Shown here one piece after another: positions 46,811 to 54,767 of a DNA stretch of 64,000 nt. Both the position numbers and the translations under genes were made by a program. Location: NCBI RefSeq assembly GCF_025643335.1, contig NZ_CP092489.1, positions 2,026,001 to 2,090,000 on the forward strand. The letters run 5' to 3'. This DNA is from Endozoicomonas sp. Mp262. GTDB lineage: Bacteria; Pseudomonadota; Gammaproteobacteria; Pseudomonadales; Endozoicomonadaceae. Position 1 is the first letter of the stretch; each line of letters opens with the position of its first letter. The notes under the pieces were generated by a model. That model worked only from the letters and a program-made list of their open reading frames with translations, had not been told where the DNA came from and made no database searches.

Positions 46811-47604
46811 GCCGGTCAGTTTTTCTGGGTAAGGGTGGTGCTGATGAGCCACTGCTGCATATTGCCTCCACCGACGATTTATCGCCTGATGAGTTAAAGG
46901 CCGGTGTTCGGCCAGATACTTTGTTTCATAGCTCATTGCCTTATCTGATGGCAGACCGGTATGAATTACCGCTGAATTATATGGGAGCTGTCCCTATTAT
47001 GTACCCCTCCAAGGGGTACGCTACGCATTCAAGAAAATGGTATCAACTGGCAATACCGGGGCATATTAAAATTGCTATGGCAAGTCAGGTGTTCCTCCTA
47101 CTTGTAAAAACAACTACAGGTACTGTTTATTCACCGGCCAGCACTATCTATTCATGGCAAAAAGAGTTTGTTGCACCATCATCCAGTGTTTATGCAAATG
47201 GTATTATTCATCAACATAATGCCAGATATACAGGTGATTTTAATCTTTCGTATGTTTTTCATAGTTCAGCCACTGTCAACCCGGCACAAACTAATAGCAC
47301 TCCATCCTATCGTCCTTTGGTATGGACTCCTTATGAGTGGGCAGGTGCCAATGCAAAAACGGGCATGACTATTGATCAAAACTATTTATCCGTTTTTAGT
47401 ATTTATGATTTGAGTGAGGTAATAATTGCAGTATTTAATATTGACTATTCAAATAGTGAGGTGTCATATAACGATTTGATTTCGCCAGGTGATGATATTC
47501 AAATCAACAAAAATATATTCAGGATTGGGTCGCTGGATTTATCACAAAAAGCATTCCTGAAAGATAATGGCAGTTCAACCAGTTCTTATTCAGGTGATTC
47601 GCTT

Positions 47605-49210
47605 GGGTGAAAGTCTCAAATTGACCGAGCTTCTTCAGCTTGCCAACCGGGGAAAGTAGTAGGCAGCTATTTTTTCAATGCTTAAACAGAAGGCAGCCAA
47701 TCACAGGTATGATGTTGATAGCACACAACACCTTGCCAGTGAGAGGCCGCCCCATGGAAGTATGTCAGCTACGGACTGAAGCCGCCACCATTTCTTGTGA
47801 TGCGATTCAACGGTTAGGCCACCAATTGCAGGCTCTGCGAGAGTCTGGCAATCCTATCAGGCACTTTGAAGAGTTTGAGCAGACCGTTAATGCTCTCTTT
47901 AATCAAGCTCAGCAAGATTTTTTAGCAGAGGCGCTGGCTGAGCTTGATATTGATACCCCAGCTATTGAGGTCAGCGGGATCACTTATAAGCAGGTGTTGC
48001 GCAGTTATAAAACCTACCAGACAGCGGTTGGTTCAGTCCGGGTTATGCGAACACTTTACCGTAACGGCAAAGAGCCGTGTATCGTGCCCATGGAGTTGAA
48101 AGCCGGGATCGTGGAAGGCTTCTGGACGCCTCGGGCTGCAAAGCAAGCTGCCTGGGTTGTTGCTCAAATGTCTCCCGGTGAAGCAAAAAGCCTCCTTGAT
48201 CTCATGGGAGGTATGTCTCCCTCAGAAAGCAGTCTTGCTCGTTTCCCCAGGCAATTTAATACTCAGTGGGAACAGCACCGTGAGCCTTTTGAAGAGATGC
48301 TTATTGAGAAACTTAACGTGCCCACCAATGCGGTCACAGTAGCCGCCTCCCTGGATGGCGTTATGCTGCCCATGAAAGATGGCAAACGAGTAGAAAAGCG
48401 AGCCAGGAGCGCTTCTGAAGGCAAACGGACTCAAGGGCCAACAGGTTGCAAGGAGGCCAGTTGCGGAACTTTGTCGTTTTACGATCAACAGGGGGAGCGT
48501 TTATCAACAGTCCGCATAGGACGAATGCCAGAAACTAAAAAACTCACACTCAAGCAGTCTTTGTCAGCACTATTGCAAGAAGCGTTGCGACAAAAGCCAC
48601 AGCTGTCACTGGTCAAAGTCGCTGATGGCGCCAAGGACAACTGGTCATACCTTTCCCAGGAACTACCAGCGGGTGTTGAGGTTATTGATTACTACCACGC
48701 AGCCGATCACCTGAAGAAAGCATTTGACCAGGCTTATGGAGAAAACAGCATCAAGTCCAAAGAAAAGTTTGTCACTTACCGACACGTCCTAAAAGAGGAA
48801 CTCGATGGGGTTGAGCGCATTATTAAAGCCCTGGCTTATCAGCATAAAAAGCATCCGCGCCGCTCAAAATTAAAGACCGAGCTGGAGTATTTCAGAAAAA
48901 ATCGCCAGCGTATGCGCTATGCTGAACACTTGTCGAATAACCTTCCGATCGGCTCTGGTGTGGTAGAGGCAGCCTGTAAAACCTTGGTTACCCAGCGGAT
49001 GAAGTGCTCAGGTATGCGCTGGCGAAATCCGGGTGGTCAGGGCGTATTGACGCTTCGGTCATTAGTTCAGAGCCACTGGTTTGAAAATGGCTGGAAGTTA
49101 TTTGCTGCAACTTATTGCGGGAAAGTCACCAAGGCTGCTACAAGCAATGTCATACCATTCCCAGAGAAAGGTGGCAGTGTTTAGTTGTGGTCAATATGAG
49201 ACTTTCACCC
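47605..49210. mobile_element. ISKra4-family insertion sequence, copy 3
   Basis: 1606 bp, transposase on the plus strand. The 8-bp direct repeat ATTCGCTT flanks it (47597-47604 and 49211-49218). Terminal inverted repeats as in copies 1 and 2. It is inverted relative to copy 2, with 15.1 kb of structural genes between them. Confidence 0.95.
47754..49184 (+). CDS. ISKra4-family transposase, copy 3
   Basis: 476 residues, identical to copy 2 over the whole protein. ATG at 47754 with AGAGG 7 bases upstream; the frame extends to a TTG at 47640. Moves the element by cut or copy through its 22-bp ends. Confidence 0.93.
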   Translation: MEVCQLRTEAATISCDAIQRLGHQLQALRESGNPIRHFEEFEQTVNALFNQAQQDFLAEALAELDIDTPAIEVSGITYKQVLRSYKTYQTAVGSVRVMRTLYRNGKEPCIVPMELKAGIVEGFWTPRAAKQAAWVVAQMSPGEAKSLLDLMGGMSPSESSLARFPRQFNTQWEQHREPFEEMLIEKLNVPTNAVTVAASLDGVMLPMKDGKRVEKRARSASEGKRTQGPTGCKEASCGTLSFYDQQGERLSTVRIGRMPETKKLTLKQSLSALLQEALRQKPQLSLVKVADGAKDNWSYLSQELPAGVEVIDYYHAADHLKKAFDQAYGENSIKSKEKFVTYRHVLKEELDGVERIIKALAYQHKKHPRRSKLKTELEYFRKNRQRMRYAEHLSNNLPIGSGVVEAACKTLVTQRMKCSGMRWRNPGGQGVLTLRSLVQSHWFENGWKLFAATYCGKVTKAATSNVIPFPEKGGSV

Positions 49211-49938
49211 ATTCGCTTATCACGTCACCACCGCAATTTTCTGCTAATAATATGTATTCTTCCGGCTTTCTGAGTGCTACAGGTAGCAGAGGATACGCAC
49301 GTCTTTCCGGTGGACACGGAACAACGCAATGGGAAATGGATTTTAATCACGGCGTTATCAAAGCGTTTCAGGATAATCAGGCGTATGCCATCTTTGGTGG
49401 TGATAACGATATTGGGAATAAAATTCGTTATGACCAGATTAGCAACTACACGTCAACAAGTATCAGTGACTATATACATTCATCGAGTGTAAACAAAACT
49501 TACCCGATGGGAAGCTATTACGTAGGGGAACCTGAAGAACTGACGGGTATCTTCTGTATTTTGCCGAATGACCAGGTGTTGATTGCTGGTAGATCAGGGA
49601 TAGATTTTAATAACCCCAGAGGCTCAGGGCGCTACATTTGGTATCCGATGCAAAACGGGTTTAGTTCGGTTTATGTCCGGTTAAAAAAAGGGATGGCATA
49701 TCCCTTGTTTTTTGCCGGAGGTGTTTTAGATTACACAGGTAGCTATGATCTTTCCGTAGACTCAGTGCAGTACGTTTATGTATCCGGGTGGCTGGAATAT
49801 AGCAATGATGGTTATTTACACATTAAAGCACATTACCATTATGAGTCATGGGGGTATGGGATTTATCAAGGGTTTGTTACTTCATACTGTGATATTCCCT
49901 CTACATCATTCCATTTTATAAAACTAAATTGACATCCT

Positions 49939-49968
49939 CCCCCACCAAATCAAAGCATTTGGTGGGGG
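49939..49968 (+). repeat. Perfect 12-bp hairpin, IS200/IS605-end-like
   Basis: CCCCCACCAAAT and its exact complement around a 6-base loop, just behind the tail gene stop. It is preceded by GACATCCT and followed by TATCCCG, which recalls the subterminal hairpins of IS200/IS605-type elements, often written GACATCCTCCCC and GGGGATTCCC. No transposase or TnpB is near and there is no T run, so it may be a relic or an RNA-stabilising hairpin. Confidence 0.5.
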
Positions 49969-49985
49969 TATCCCGTGAGGTTTTG

Positions 49986-50453
49986 ATGAATTACACCATC
50001 CACCGCATCCACCAGATCGACAACCCACTACGCCTGCAACTGAAATTCTACCTTGCCACCAACAAAATCAGCCGCCAGTACCCGCTGGATGAGCAGCGGA
50101 TTGAGCAGATGCTGCAACTGATGACCGGACACCCGGACTATGCCCTGTGGGTAGCTTACGATGGTGACAACCCGGTGGGCTTTATTTCCGGCAACCTGCA
50201 ACACTCACTGTTCCATGACCGGATCTTTGCCTTTGATCTGGGCTGGTTTGTGCTGCCCGGTTATCAGGGCAAGGGTATTGGCCGACAGTTGATGGATACC
50301 TATGTCCACTGGGCGCAGGCACACGGGGCCAGTGTTGCCCACTTTTCAGTCGTGTTTGCAGATAAAGAGGCCGACCAGCGCAGTACCGACAAGCTGGCAG
50401 CAATGGGCTTTGAGCACTGGGGCTACCTGACCCGCAAGGTGCTGTCTGAATAG
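49986..50453 (+). CDS. GNAT family acetyltransferase
   Basis: 155 residues. The acetyl-CoA site is the LGWFVLPGYQGKGIGRQLMD stretch (Q-x-x-G-x-G/A type) and the fold ends in a strand with FEHWGYLTRKVL. The ATG at 49986 follows GAGG; the frame is open to 49929 through the hairpin. Next to the tail tip gene; it may modify a virion or host protein. Substrate unknown. Confidence 0.8.
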   Translation: MNYTIHRIHQIDNPLRLQLKFYLATNKISRQYPLDEQRIEQMLQLMTGHPDYALWVAYDGDNPVGFISGNLQHSLFHDRIFAFDLGWFVLPGYQGKGIGRQLMDTYVHWAQAHGASVAHFSVVFADKEADQRSTDKLAAMGFEHWGYLTRKVLSE

Positions 50454-50547
50454 CCTGTCTGGATAGGCGACAGTTCAGCCCCTAGACTGAGGCCGCGAAA
50501 ACAAGAAACGGCGAGCGAGGAAGTTCCAGCACCGAACCGAGATCCAG

Positions 50548-50667
50548 TTGCTGGAAGTACGCCGGGAGCTGGCTCACCATAGCGACCTGTTTAAACAGTT
50601 AGTCAGCGGGCAGGACGAAATGCGAAATATGCTGAAGCAGGTTCTGGAACCTAAATCAAAAAGCTAG
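50548..50667 (+). CDS. Possible 39-residue protein with non-ATG start
   Basis: In the 235-bp gap between the acetyltransferase and the next gene one frame reads like a charged helix (LLEVRRELAHHSDLFKQLVSGQ, DEMRNMLKQVLE) and is open from about 50509 without an ATG; a TTG at 50548 is the only plausible start. It may be a decayed gene end or a real short gene. Confidence 0.25.
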   Translation: MLEVRRELAHHSDLFKQLVSGQDEMRNMLKQVLEPKSKS

Positions 50668-50688
50668 ACAAGCATGGAGGACACAGGG

Positions 50689-51267
50689 ATGTGTGGAGGC
50701 GGAGGAGGTGGCAGCAACACCGTATCAGCCGGGCCTTATGAAAAGGAACTGGTATCAATGGCCGAGCGGCGGCTGGCAGAATATAACGAAATGTATAAGC
50801 CACTGGAAAACCAGTACATGGCGGATACGCAGCAACTGGATTCAGACCAGTTCCGCAGTCACATGGCCGATAATGCGGCTTCGGCTGCCCGCAGTCAGTT
50901 TGCCCCTTATCCGTCCACTGCCGGGGCAGGGCAGGCGACACTGACCAACCAGTACGCCAATGGCTCACGGACACTGGCAAAAGCGGCATCACTGGCCGCA
51001 GCGTCCGGCACCCAGTCCGGCAATGATATGTATACAGGCCGGATGCTGGAATATGCCGGTGTTGGTCGTGGTCAAACCGGCATGAGTATGAATATGTTTG
51101 GCAACGCAGCAGGCAATCAGGCGGGTTACAATATTGCATCGGCTCACTCTAACCAGATGGTGGATTCTTCAAAATACAATGCTTTCGGTACGGCTGCCGG
51201 TATGGGTTTTGGGGCGGCGGCTGAAAAGTATGACTGGTTCAAACCTGCCGCTTCAACGACTACTTAA
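50689..51267 (+). CDS. Internal virion/tail protein with Cys-Gly6 N-terminus
   Basis: 192 residues, helical, Ala/Gly/Ser/Met-rich. It begins MCGGGGGGS, exactly as the protein at 51815-52651. The ATG at 50689 has GGAGG 8 bases upstream; an ATG 15 bp earlier has none. Its place next to further helical proteins fits the ejected internal proteins of podoviruses. Role inferred. Confidence 0.65.
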   Translation: MCGGGGGGSNTVSAGPYEKELVSMAERRLAEYNEMYKPLENQYMADTQQLDSDQFRSHMADNAASAARSQFAPYPSTAGAGQATLTNQYANGSRTLAKAASLAAASGTQSGNDMYTGRMLEYAGVGRGQTGMSMNMFGNAAGNQAGYNIASAHSNQMVDSSKYNAFGTAAGMGFGAAAEKYDWFKPAASTTT

Positions 51268-51296
51268 GTGGTTAAAAAGTCCCAGTTTTTCCTGTC

Positions 51297-51302
51297 TATA
51301 AT
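51297..51302 (+). promoter_or_regulatory. Perfect -10 box of a coiled-coil moron
   Basis: TATAAT 32 bp before the ATG of the coiled-coil gene at 51335. No strong -35 is seen (TTAAAA is 19 bp upstream). The gene has its own leader between two structural genes, which suggests separate expression. Confidence 0.35.
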
Positions 51303-51334
51303 CAGGCCACTGGATAAAAAACCGGAGTGAAACG

Positions 51335-51775
51335 ATGTCACTGGAGATAGAAGTAGCTGACCTGCGTAACGATGTAGAAAAGCTCAAGCGCCAGCGTGAT
51401 CAGGGTGAAGAAATCAAGCACCAGATATGGAATAACATGCAGGAAGATATCCACAGGCTGTGCCGTGATAATTACGAACAGCTTGCGGCCTTCCGAACCG
51501 AAGCCCGTCACGAATTTGATGAAAATCGCCGCAGGTTTGAAAAAAGCGAGGCGTTTCAGGAGGAAGTAAAACAGCGTCTGGATAAAAGCGAGGCGTTTCA
51601 GGAGGAAACAGGGCAAAGATTTGATCGCCTTGAAGACCGGATGGATCAAAAGTTTGAGCAGACAGACCAGCGACTGGGCAGGCTGGAAGCGGATGTATCG
51701 ACCCTGAAAACAGATGTATCTGATATGAAGTCCGATATCTCTGAAATCAAGGCGATTCTGCTTAACAAACACTGA
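51335..51775 (+). CDS. Coiled-coil protein, moron family member 3
   Basis: 146 residues, coiled coil over nearly the whole length. A 14-residue block RFEKSEAFQEEVKQ is repeated as RLDKSEAFQEETGQ, and also at DNA level (AAAAGCGAGGCGTTTCAGGA twice, 51 bp apart). The end (DVSTLKTDVSDMKSDISEIKAIL) matches the end of the protein at 32954. Function unknown. Confidence 0.72.
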   Translation: MSLEIEVADLRNDVEKLKRQRDQGEEIKHQIWNNMQEDIHRLCRDNYEQLAAFRTEARHEFDENRRRFEKSEAFQEEVKQRLDKSEAFQEETGQRFDRLEDRMDQKFEQTDQRLGRLEADVSTLKTDVSDMKSDISEIKAILLNKH

Positions 51776-51814
51776 TAACTGTAAACAGGAAACTGAAAAG
51801 GCAAGGAGGCCATT

Positions 51815-52651
51815 ATGTGTGGAGGTGGTGGAGGCGGCAGCGCCAGCCCGGACTATAGCGTACAGAACCGGCAGGTAGCACTTGCCCGCCAGTTGGAAAG
51901 TGATTACCAGAGCCGCTTTCTGCCTTATGAGCGGCAACTGGTCAGCCAGGCAACGGATAAAGGCCGGATCACTGAGGCTGTCAGTCAGTCAAAGGCGGCA
52001 GCGGAAACCACCTTTGATGCCAGTCAGGGACAGAGCGAGCGACAACTGTCAGGCTTTGGTGCCACCCTGACCGCCAGCCAGCAGGCCGCCCTGAACAGCC
52101 AGCGCCAGCGTGACCGTAATGTTTCCTCGATGGCAGCCACCAGTAATGCCCGGCAGCAGTCAGCCAACCGCTACGGCCAGTTGCAAAGTTCCATGATGGC
52201 CATCGGTCGCAATGCCCAGAACCAGGGACTCACCGGCATTAACCAGGCTGCCGGGATGGAGAACCAGCGTAATATTGCCAACCAGCAAATGGCTGCCCAG
52301 AAAAAGTCAGATGGATGGGGTTTGCTGGGTACGGGAATAGGTATGGCAGCCGGTTATATGATTTCCGACAAGAACAAAAAGCGTAATATCAAACCCCGCA
52401 GCGATAAAGAGGATATGGATGACGCCCGCAGCTTTGGCAATTACGAGTATGACTACAAGGCCGGACAGTCTGGCGGTCGCAGTGAGTTTGGTCATGTTGG
52501 CGGCATGGCGCAGGAAATGCCGGAATCCATGAGTGATGGTAAACAGGTGGATTTGGGGGATGCAACAATGGTGGCCTTTGGTGCCATCCGGGATATTGAT
52601 AAACGGCTGCAACAATTGGAGAGCCGTCAGCCAGTGGGGAGCAAGGGATGA
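51815..52651 (+). CDS. Virion protein with S74-like intramolecular chaperone domain
   Basis: 278 residues. It starts MCGGGGGGS like its neighbour, has a helical Gln/Ala/Ser-rich body, and ends (about 190-275) with a pattern like the S74 chaperone domain of tail spikes: SDKNKKRNI (Ser and Lys of the self-cleavage pair), YEYDYK, GHVGGMAQEMPE, and a final helix AIRDIDKRLQQLESR. Such domains help trimer assembly and are cut off. AAGGAGG precedes the ATG. Confidence 0.7.
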   Translation: MCGGGGGGSASPDYSVQNRQVALARQLESDYQSRFLPYERQLVSQATDKGRITEAVSQSKAAAETTFDASQGQSERQLSGFGATLTASQQAALNSQRQRDRNVSSMAATSNARQQSANRYGQLQSSMMAIGRNAQNQGLTGINQAAGMENQRNIANQQMAAQKKSDGWGLLGTGIGMAAGYMISDKNKKRNIKPRSDKEDMDDARSFGNYEYDYKAGQSGGRSEFGHVGGMAQEMPESMSDGKQVDLGDATMVAFGAIRDIDKRLQQLESRQPVGSKG

Positions 52652-53664
52652 GCAACTATAACGCCTTTGGCACAGGATTCCTGCAAGGTATTCAGGCCAT
52701 CAATAGTATCCATGACCGGCAGCAACGGGCTAAGGAGTATAAGGATAACCAAGCCTGGCGGGAAAAGGTGTATGCCGATCAACGGGGTGATCGGGCACAA
52801 GATGTAGCCCACCGTGACCGTGCTTTTGGGTTACAGAAAAAGACGGCTGATGCCCATAATAAACTCTATGGGGTTCAGGGGGAGTACTACCAGACCCAGA
52901 CCGCCACTCACCGGGATAAGCTTAACCGTCAGCAGCGATATGGTATTGTCAATACCGCCATAAATGCCGTAAAAACCCGCCCGGAACTATGGGACAGCCG
53001 GATAAAACCGGCTCTGGTTCAGGGGTTGAACCAGACTTTTAGTCAACAAATTGGTGAGGGAAAAAAACTGGTGGATCTACAAAGGACGCCAGATGGCAAA
53101 GGGCTGGTGCCCATTCTATCGGTAGATGACGGTCAGGGGGGACAGTACCACGCACCTATGTCGCAGCAGCGATCCAGTGATCCCAATGACCCGGCGGTTG
53201 CCGTCCCCGGTGATCTGCTAGTGGATATGCTGATGGATGCAGAAGATGATACCGCCTTGCGACTGTTGCAAGGTGAGCTGCAATCATTAACACCAGCAAA
53301 AACACCAGCAAAAACAAAAGACGACCAGCCATTCCCCTGGAAGCTGGAGCGGGTAAAGGGGATGAGTCCTGAAGGTGAGCCTATCGAGTACACCATACGT
53401 CGGTGGCAGGATGGTCGTGAGGAAGTGCTGGAGCTGAATGATCAAGGTCAGGTGATCCCACCGGCAGGTTTAAATCAGGGTGGAAATGGCGCTTTGAATC
53501 AGGCGCTGGAAGGCTGGAACCCGAACCCTGAAGCCAGCGGTCAGCCGCCGGTATCACCGGCTCCCGCATCCTCACCGAAGGAATTAACCCAGCCGCAGGC
53601 TAATAGCCAGTCATCTTATTGGAGCGGTTATGGGCCACATCATCCGATGGCGGTGCGGCGTTAG
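52648..53664 (+). CDS. Internal virion protein, unknown function
   Basis: 338 residues. The N-terminal 130 are charged helix (NSIHDRQQRAKEYKDNQAW), the C-terminal 100 are Pro/Asn/Gln-rich and probably disordered. It overlaps the S74-type gene by 4 bp and is followed by the toxin-antitoxin genes and then the giant protein. By place it is an internal or ejected protein. Confidence 0.65.
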   Translation: MSNYNAFGTGFLQGIQAINSIHDRQQRAKEYKDNQAWREKVYADQRGDRAQDVAHRDRAFGLQKKTADAHNKLYGVQGEYYQTQTATHRDKLNRQQRYGIVNTAINAVKTRPELWDSRIKPALVQGLNQTFSQQIGEGKKLVDLQRTPDGKGLVPILSVDDGQGGQYHAPMSQQRSSDPNDPAVAVPGDLLVDMLMDAEDDTALRLLQGELQSLTPAKTPAKTKDDQPFPWKLERVKGMSPEGEPIEYTIRRWQDGREEVLELNDQGQVIPPAGLNQGGNGALNQALEGWNPNPEASGQPPVSPAPASSPKELTQPQANSQSSYWSGYGPHHPMAVRR

Positions 53665-53933
53665 GCCGCCGGGGGCTGCTCCATATCCCAGCCAGGAAAA
53701 AGCAGTACCGCAGGGTGGCAGCGCAGGGCTTTAGCCAATACCTTGGCACGGTTGACACCCAAAGGCAGTTCATCACTTTCAAGCTGTGATATGGCAGGCT
53801 GGGGGATGCCGGTCAGCCGGGACAGTTCTGACTGACTGATTTCCTGGAGTTCCCGCATGATTCGCAGGGATTCACCGACGGATACGTCGATTTGTTTTTT
53901 GGCGGGCTGCCAGTCATTTTTTGTCGTAGTCAT
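53661..53933 (-). CDS. HigA-like antitoxin without intact toxin
   Basis: 90 residues. XRE helix-turn-helix at about 32-65 (ISQSELSRLTGIPQPAISQLE). It overlaps by 20 bp the end of a toxin frame that has lost its N-terminal half (53914-54027), in the same toxin-first order as the pair at 35378-36062. It overlaps the internal protein gene by 4 bp on the other strand. It may act as a free antitoxin or a regulator. Confidence 0.78.
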   Translation of the reverse strand: MTTTKNDWQPAKKQIDVSVGESLRIMRELQEISQSELSRLTGIPQPAISQLESDELPLGVNRAKVLAKALRCHPAVLLFPGWDMEQPPAA

Positions 53934-54027
53934 GTGCAGATACCCTGATTACTTTGATTTGAACCTGATTGTTTTCAACAAGGTAGATTACCCGGTACTG
54001 CCGGTTTACATAAAACCCACTATCAAG
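53914..54027 (-). pseudogene. Truncated RelE/HigB-type toxin
   Basis: 37 codons without a start, bounded upstream by a stop: FYVNRQYRVIYLVENNQVQIK then VIRVSAHDYDKK. This is the C-terminal half of a RelE-type toxin, with the core Arg-Val strands. The first half is gone; the DNA beyond 54027 holds no matching frame. It is therefore a dead toxin beside a live antitoxin gene. Confidence 0.65.
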
Positions 54028-54135
54028 CTATATCATTTTTAGTATAGCTCAGATAAGGACGACTTATTGATATCCTCCTTTGTGTCTCAAATAGGCTACA
54101 ATATGTAAGAATAATACAACTGAAAGGCATTTGAG

Positions 54136-54393
54136 ATGAGCAAAAGCGAAGTGGTTAGGGCAAGAATAGAACCCGAATTAAAAGCCCATGCTGAGGCTGT
54201 TTTCAGGAAGCTGGGGTTGAATCCCACGCAGGCAATCACCCTTTTCTACAAGCAGGTGGAACTTCATAACGGTATCCCTTTTGAGCTGTCTATCCCTAAT
54301 GAATTGACAGCACAAACCATTGAGGATGCTAAAGCCGGTAAAGGGCTGACCAGGCATAAGAGTCTGGATGATATGTTTAACAGCCTGGAGTGA
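54136..54393 (+). CDS. dinJ: DinJ/RelB-type antitoxin
   Basis: 85 residues with the ribbon-helix-helix start VRARIEPELKAHAEAVFRKLGL and NPTQAITLFYKQVELHNGIPFEL, close to E. coli DinJ. It should bind YafQ and repress its own promoter. GAAAGG precedes the ATG, and it lies 3 bp before the toxin gene. Confidence 0.9.
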   Translation: MSKSEVVRARIEPELKAHAEAVFRKLGLNPTQAITLFYKQVELHNGIPFELSIPNELTAQTIEDAKAGKGLTRHKSLDDMFNSLE

Positions 54394-54396
54394 ATA

Positions 54397-54666
54397 ATGC
54401 TTGATGCAGTAACCACCAAACGGTTTGAAAGGGACTATAAAAAGGTACGCAAGCAGGGTAAAGATTTGAGTAAAATCAAGCACCTTATCTTTCTGCTGGC
54501 TCACCAGGAAAAGCTGACAAAAAGCTATTTTGATCACCCGTTATCCGGCAACTACCGTTTTTGCAGAGAGTGCCATATAGAACCGGACTGGTTGTTGATA
54601 TACCAGATCAAAGACAACGACCTTATTCTGATGAGAACAGGCTCACATTCTGACCTGTTCAGATAA
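54397..54666 (+). CDS. yafQ: YafQ-type mRNA interferase toxin
   Basis: 89 residues, RelE fold. Active-site residues of YafQ are all present: H47 (DHPLSGNY), H60 and D64 (CRECHIEPDW), H84 (TGSHSDLF), each at the E. coli position minus three. It cuts mRNA in ribosomes when DinJ is lost. Followed by a terminator. Confidence 0.92.
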   Translation: MLDAVTTKRFERDYKKVRKQGKDLSKIKHLIFLLAHQEKLTKSYFDHPLSGNYRFCRECHIEPDWLLIYQIKDNDLILMRTGSHSDLFR

Positions 54667-54690
54667 TAAACCTGTTTTTTACCCATAGTA

Positions 54691-54722
54691 AAACCCTGTC
54701 CACGACCTGGGCGGGGTTTTTT
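54691..54722 (+). terminator. Terminator after dinJ-yafQ
   Basis: Stem AAACCCTGTCC (54691-54701) with GGGCGGGGTTT (54709-54719), two G-T pairs, 7-base loop, then T residues to 54722. It separates the toxin-antitoxin unit from the giant gene 45 bp downstream. Confidence 0.7.
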
Positions 54723-54767
54723 ATTATCCGAAAATTCCCCCTAATACTGATCTGTCAGGGATAACAG

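Larger units (their letters stand above)
46807..49932 (+). pseudogene. Tail tip/receptor-binding protein gene split by IS copy 3
   Basis: 266 codons lie before the IS (46807-47604) and 237 plus stop after it (49219-49932); without the IS and one target duplication the frame is continuous, 503 residues. As is, the first part ends with a stop just inside the IS, giving a protein cut in half. The N-terminal 60 residues match phage composition, while the rest is A/T-rich and rich in Tyr, Ser and Gly, as in receptor-binding domains. A reading frame also runs from within the IS into the second half. Function by place only. Confidence 0.85.

Noticed and set aside
49081..49932. A 283-residue gene that starts within IS copy 3 and runs into tail sequence
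   Set aside because: Its first part is the transposase end in another frame and its second part is the 3' half of the interrupted tail gene; it is a chance fusion.
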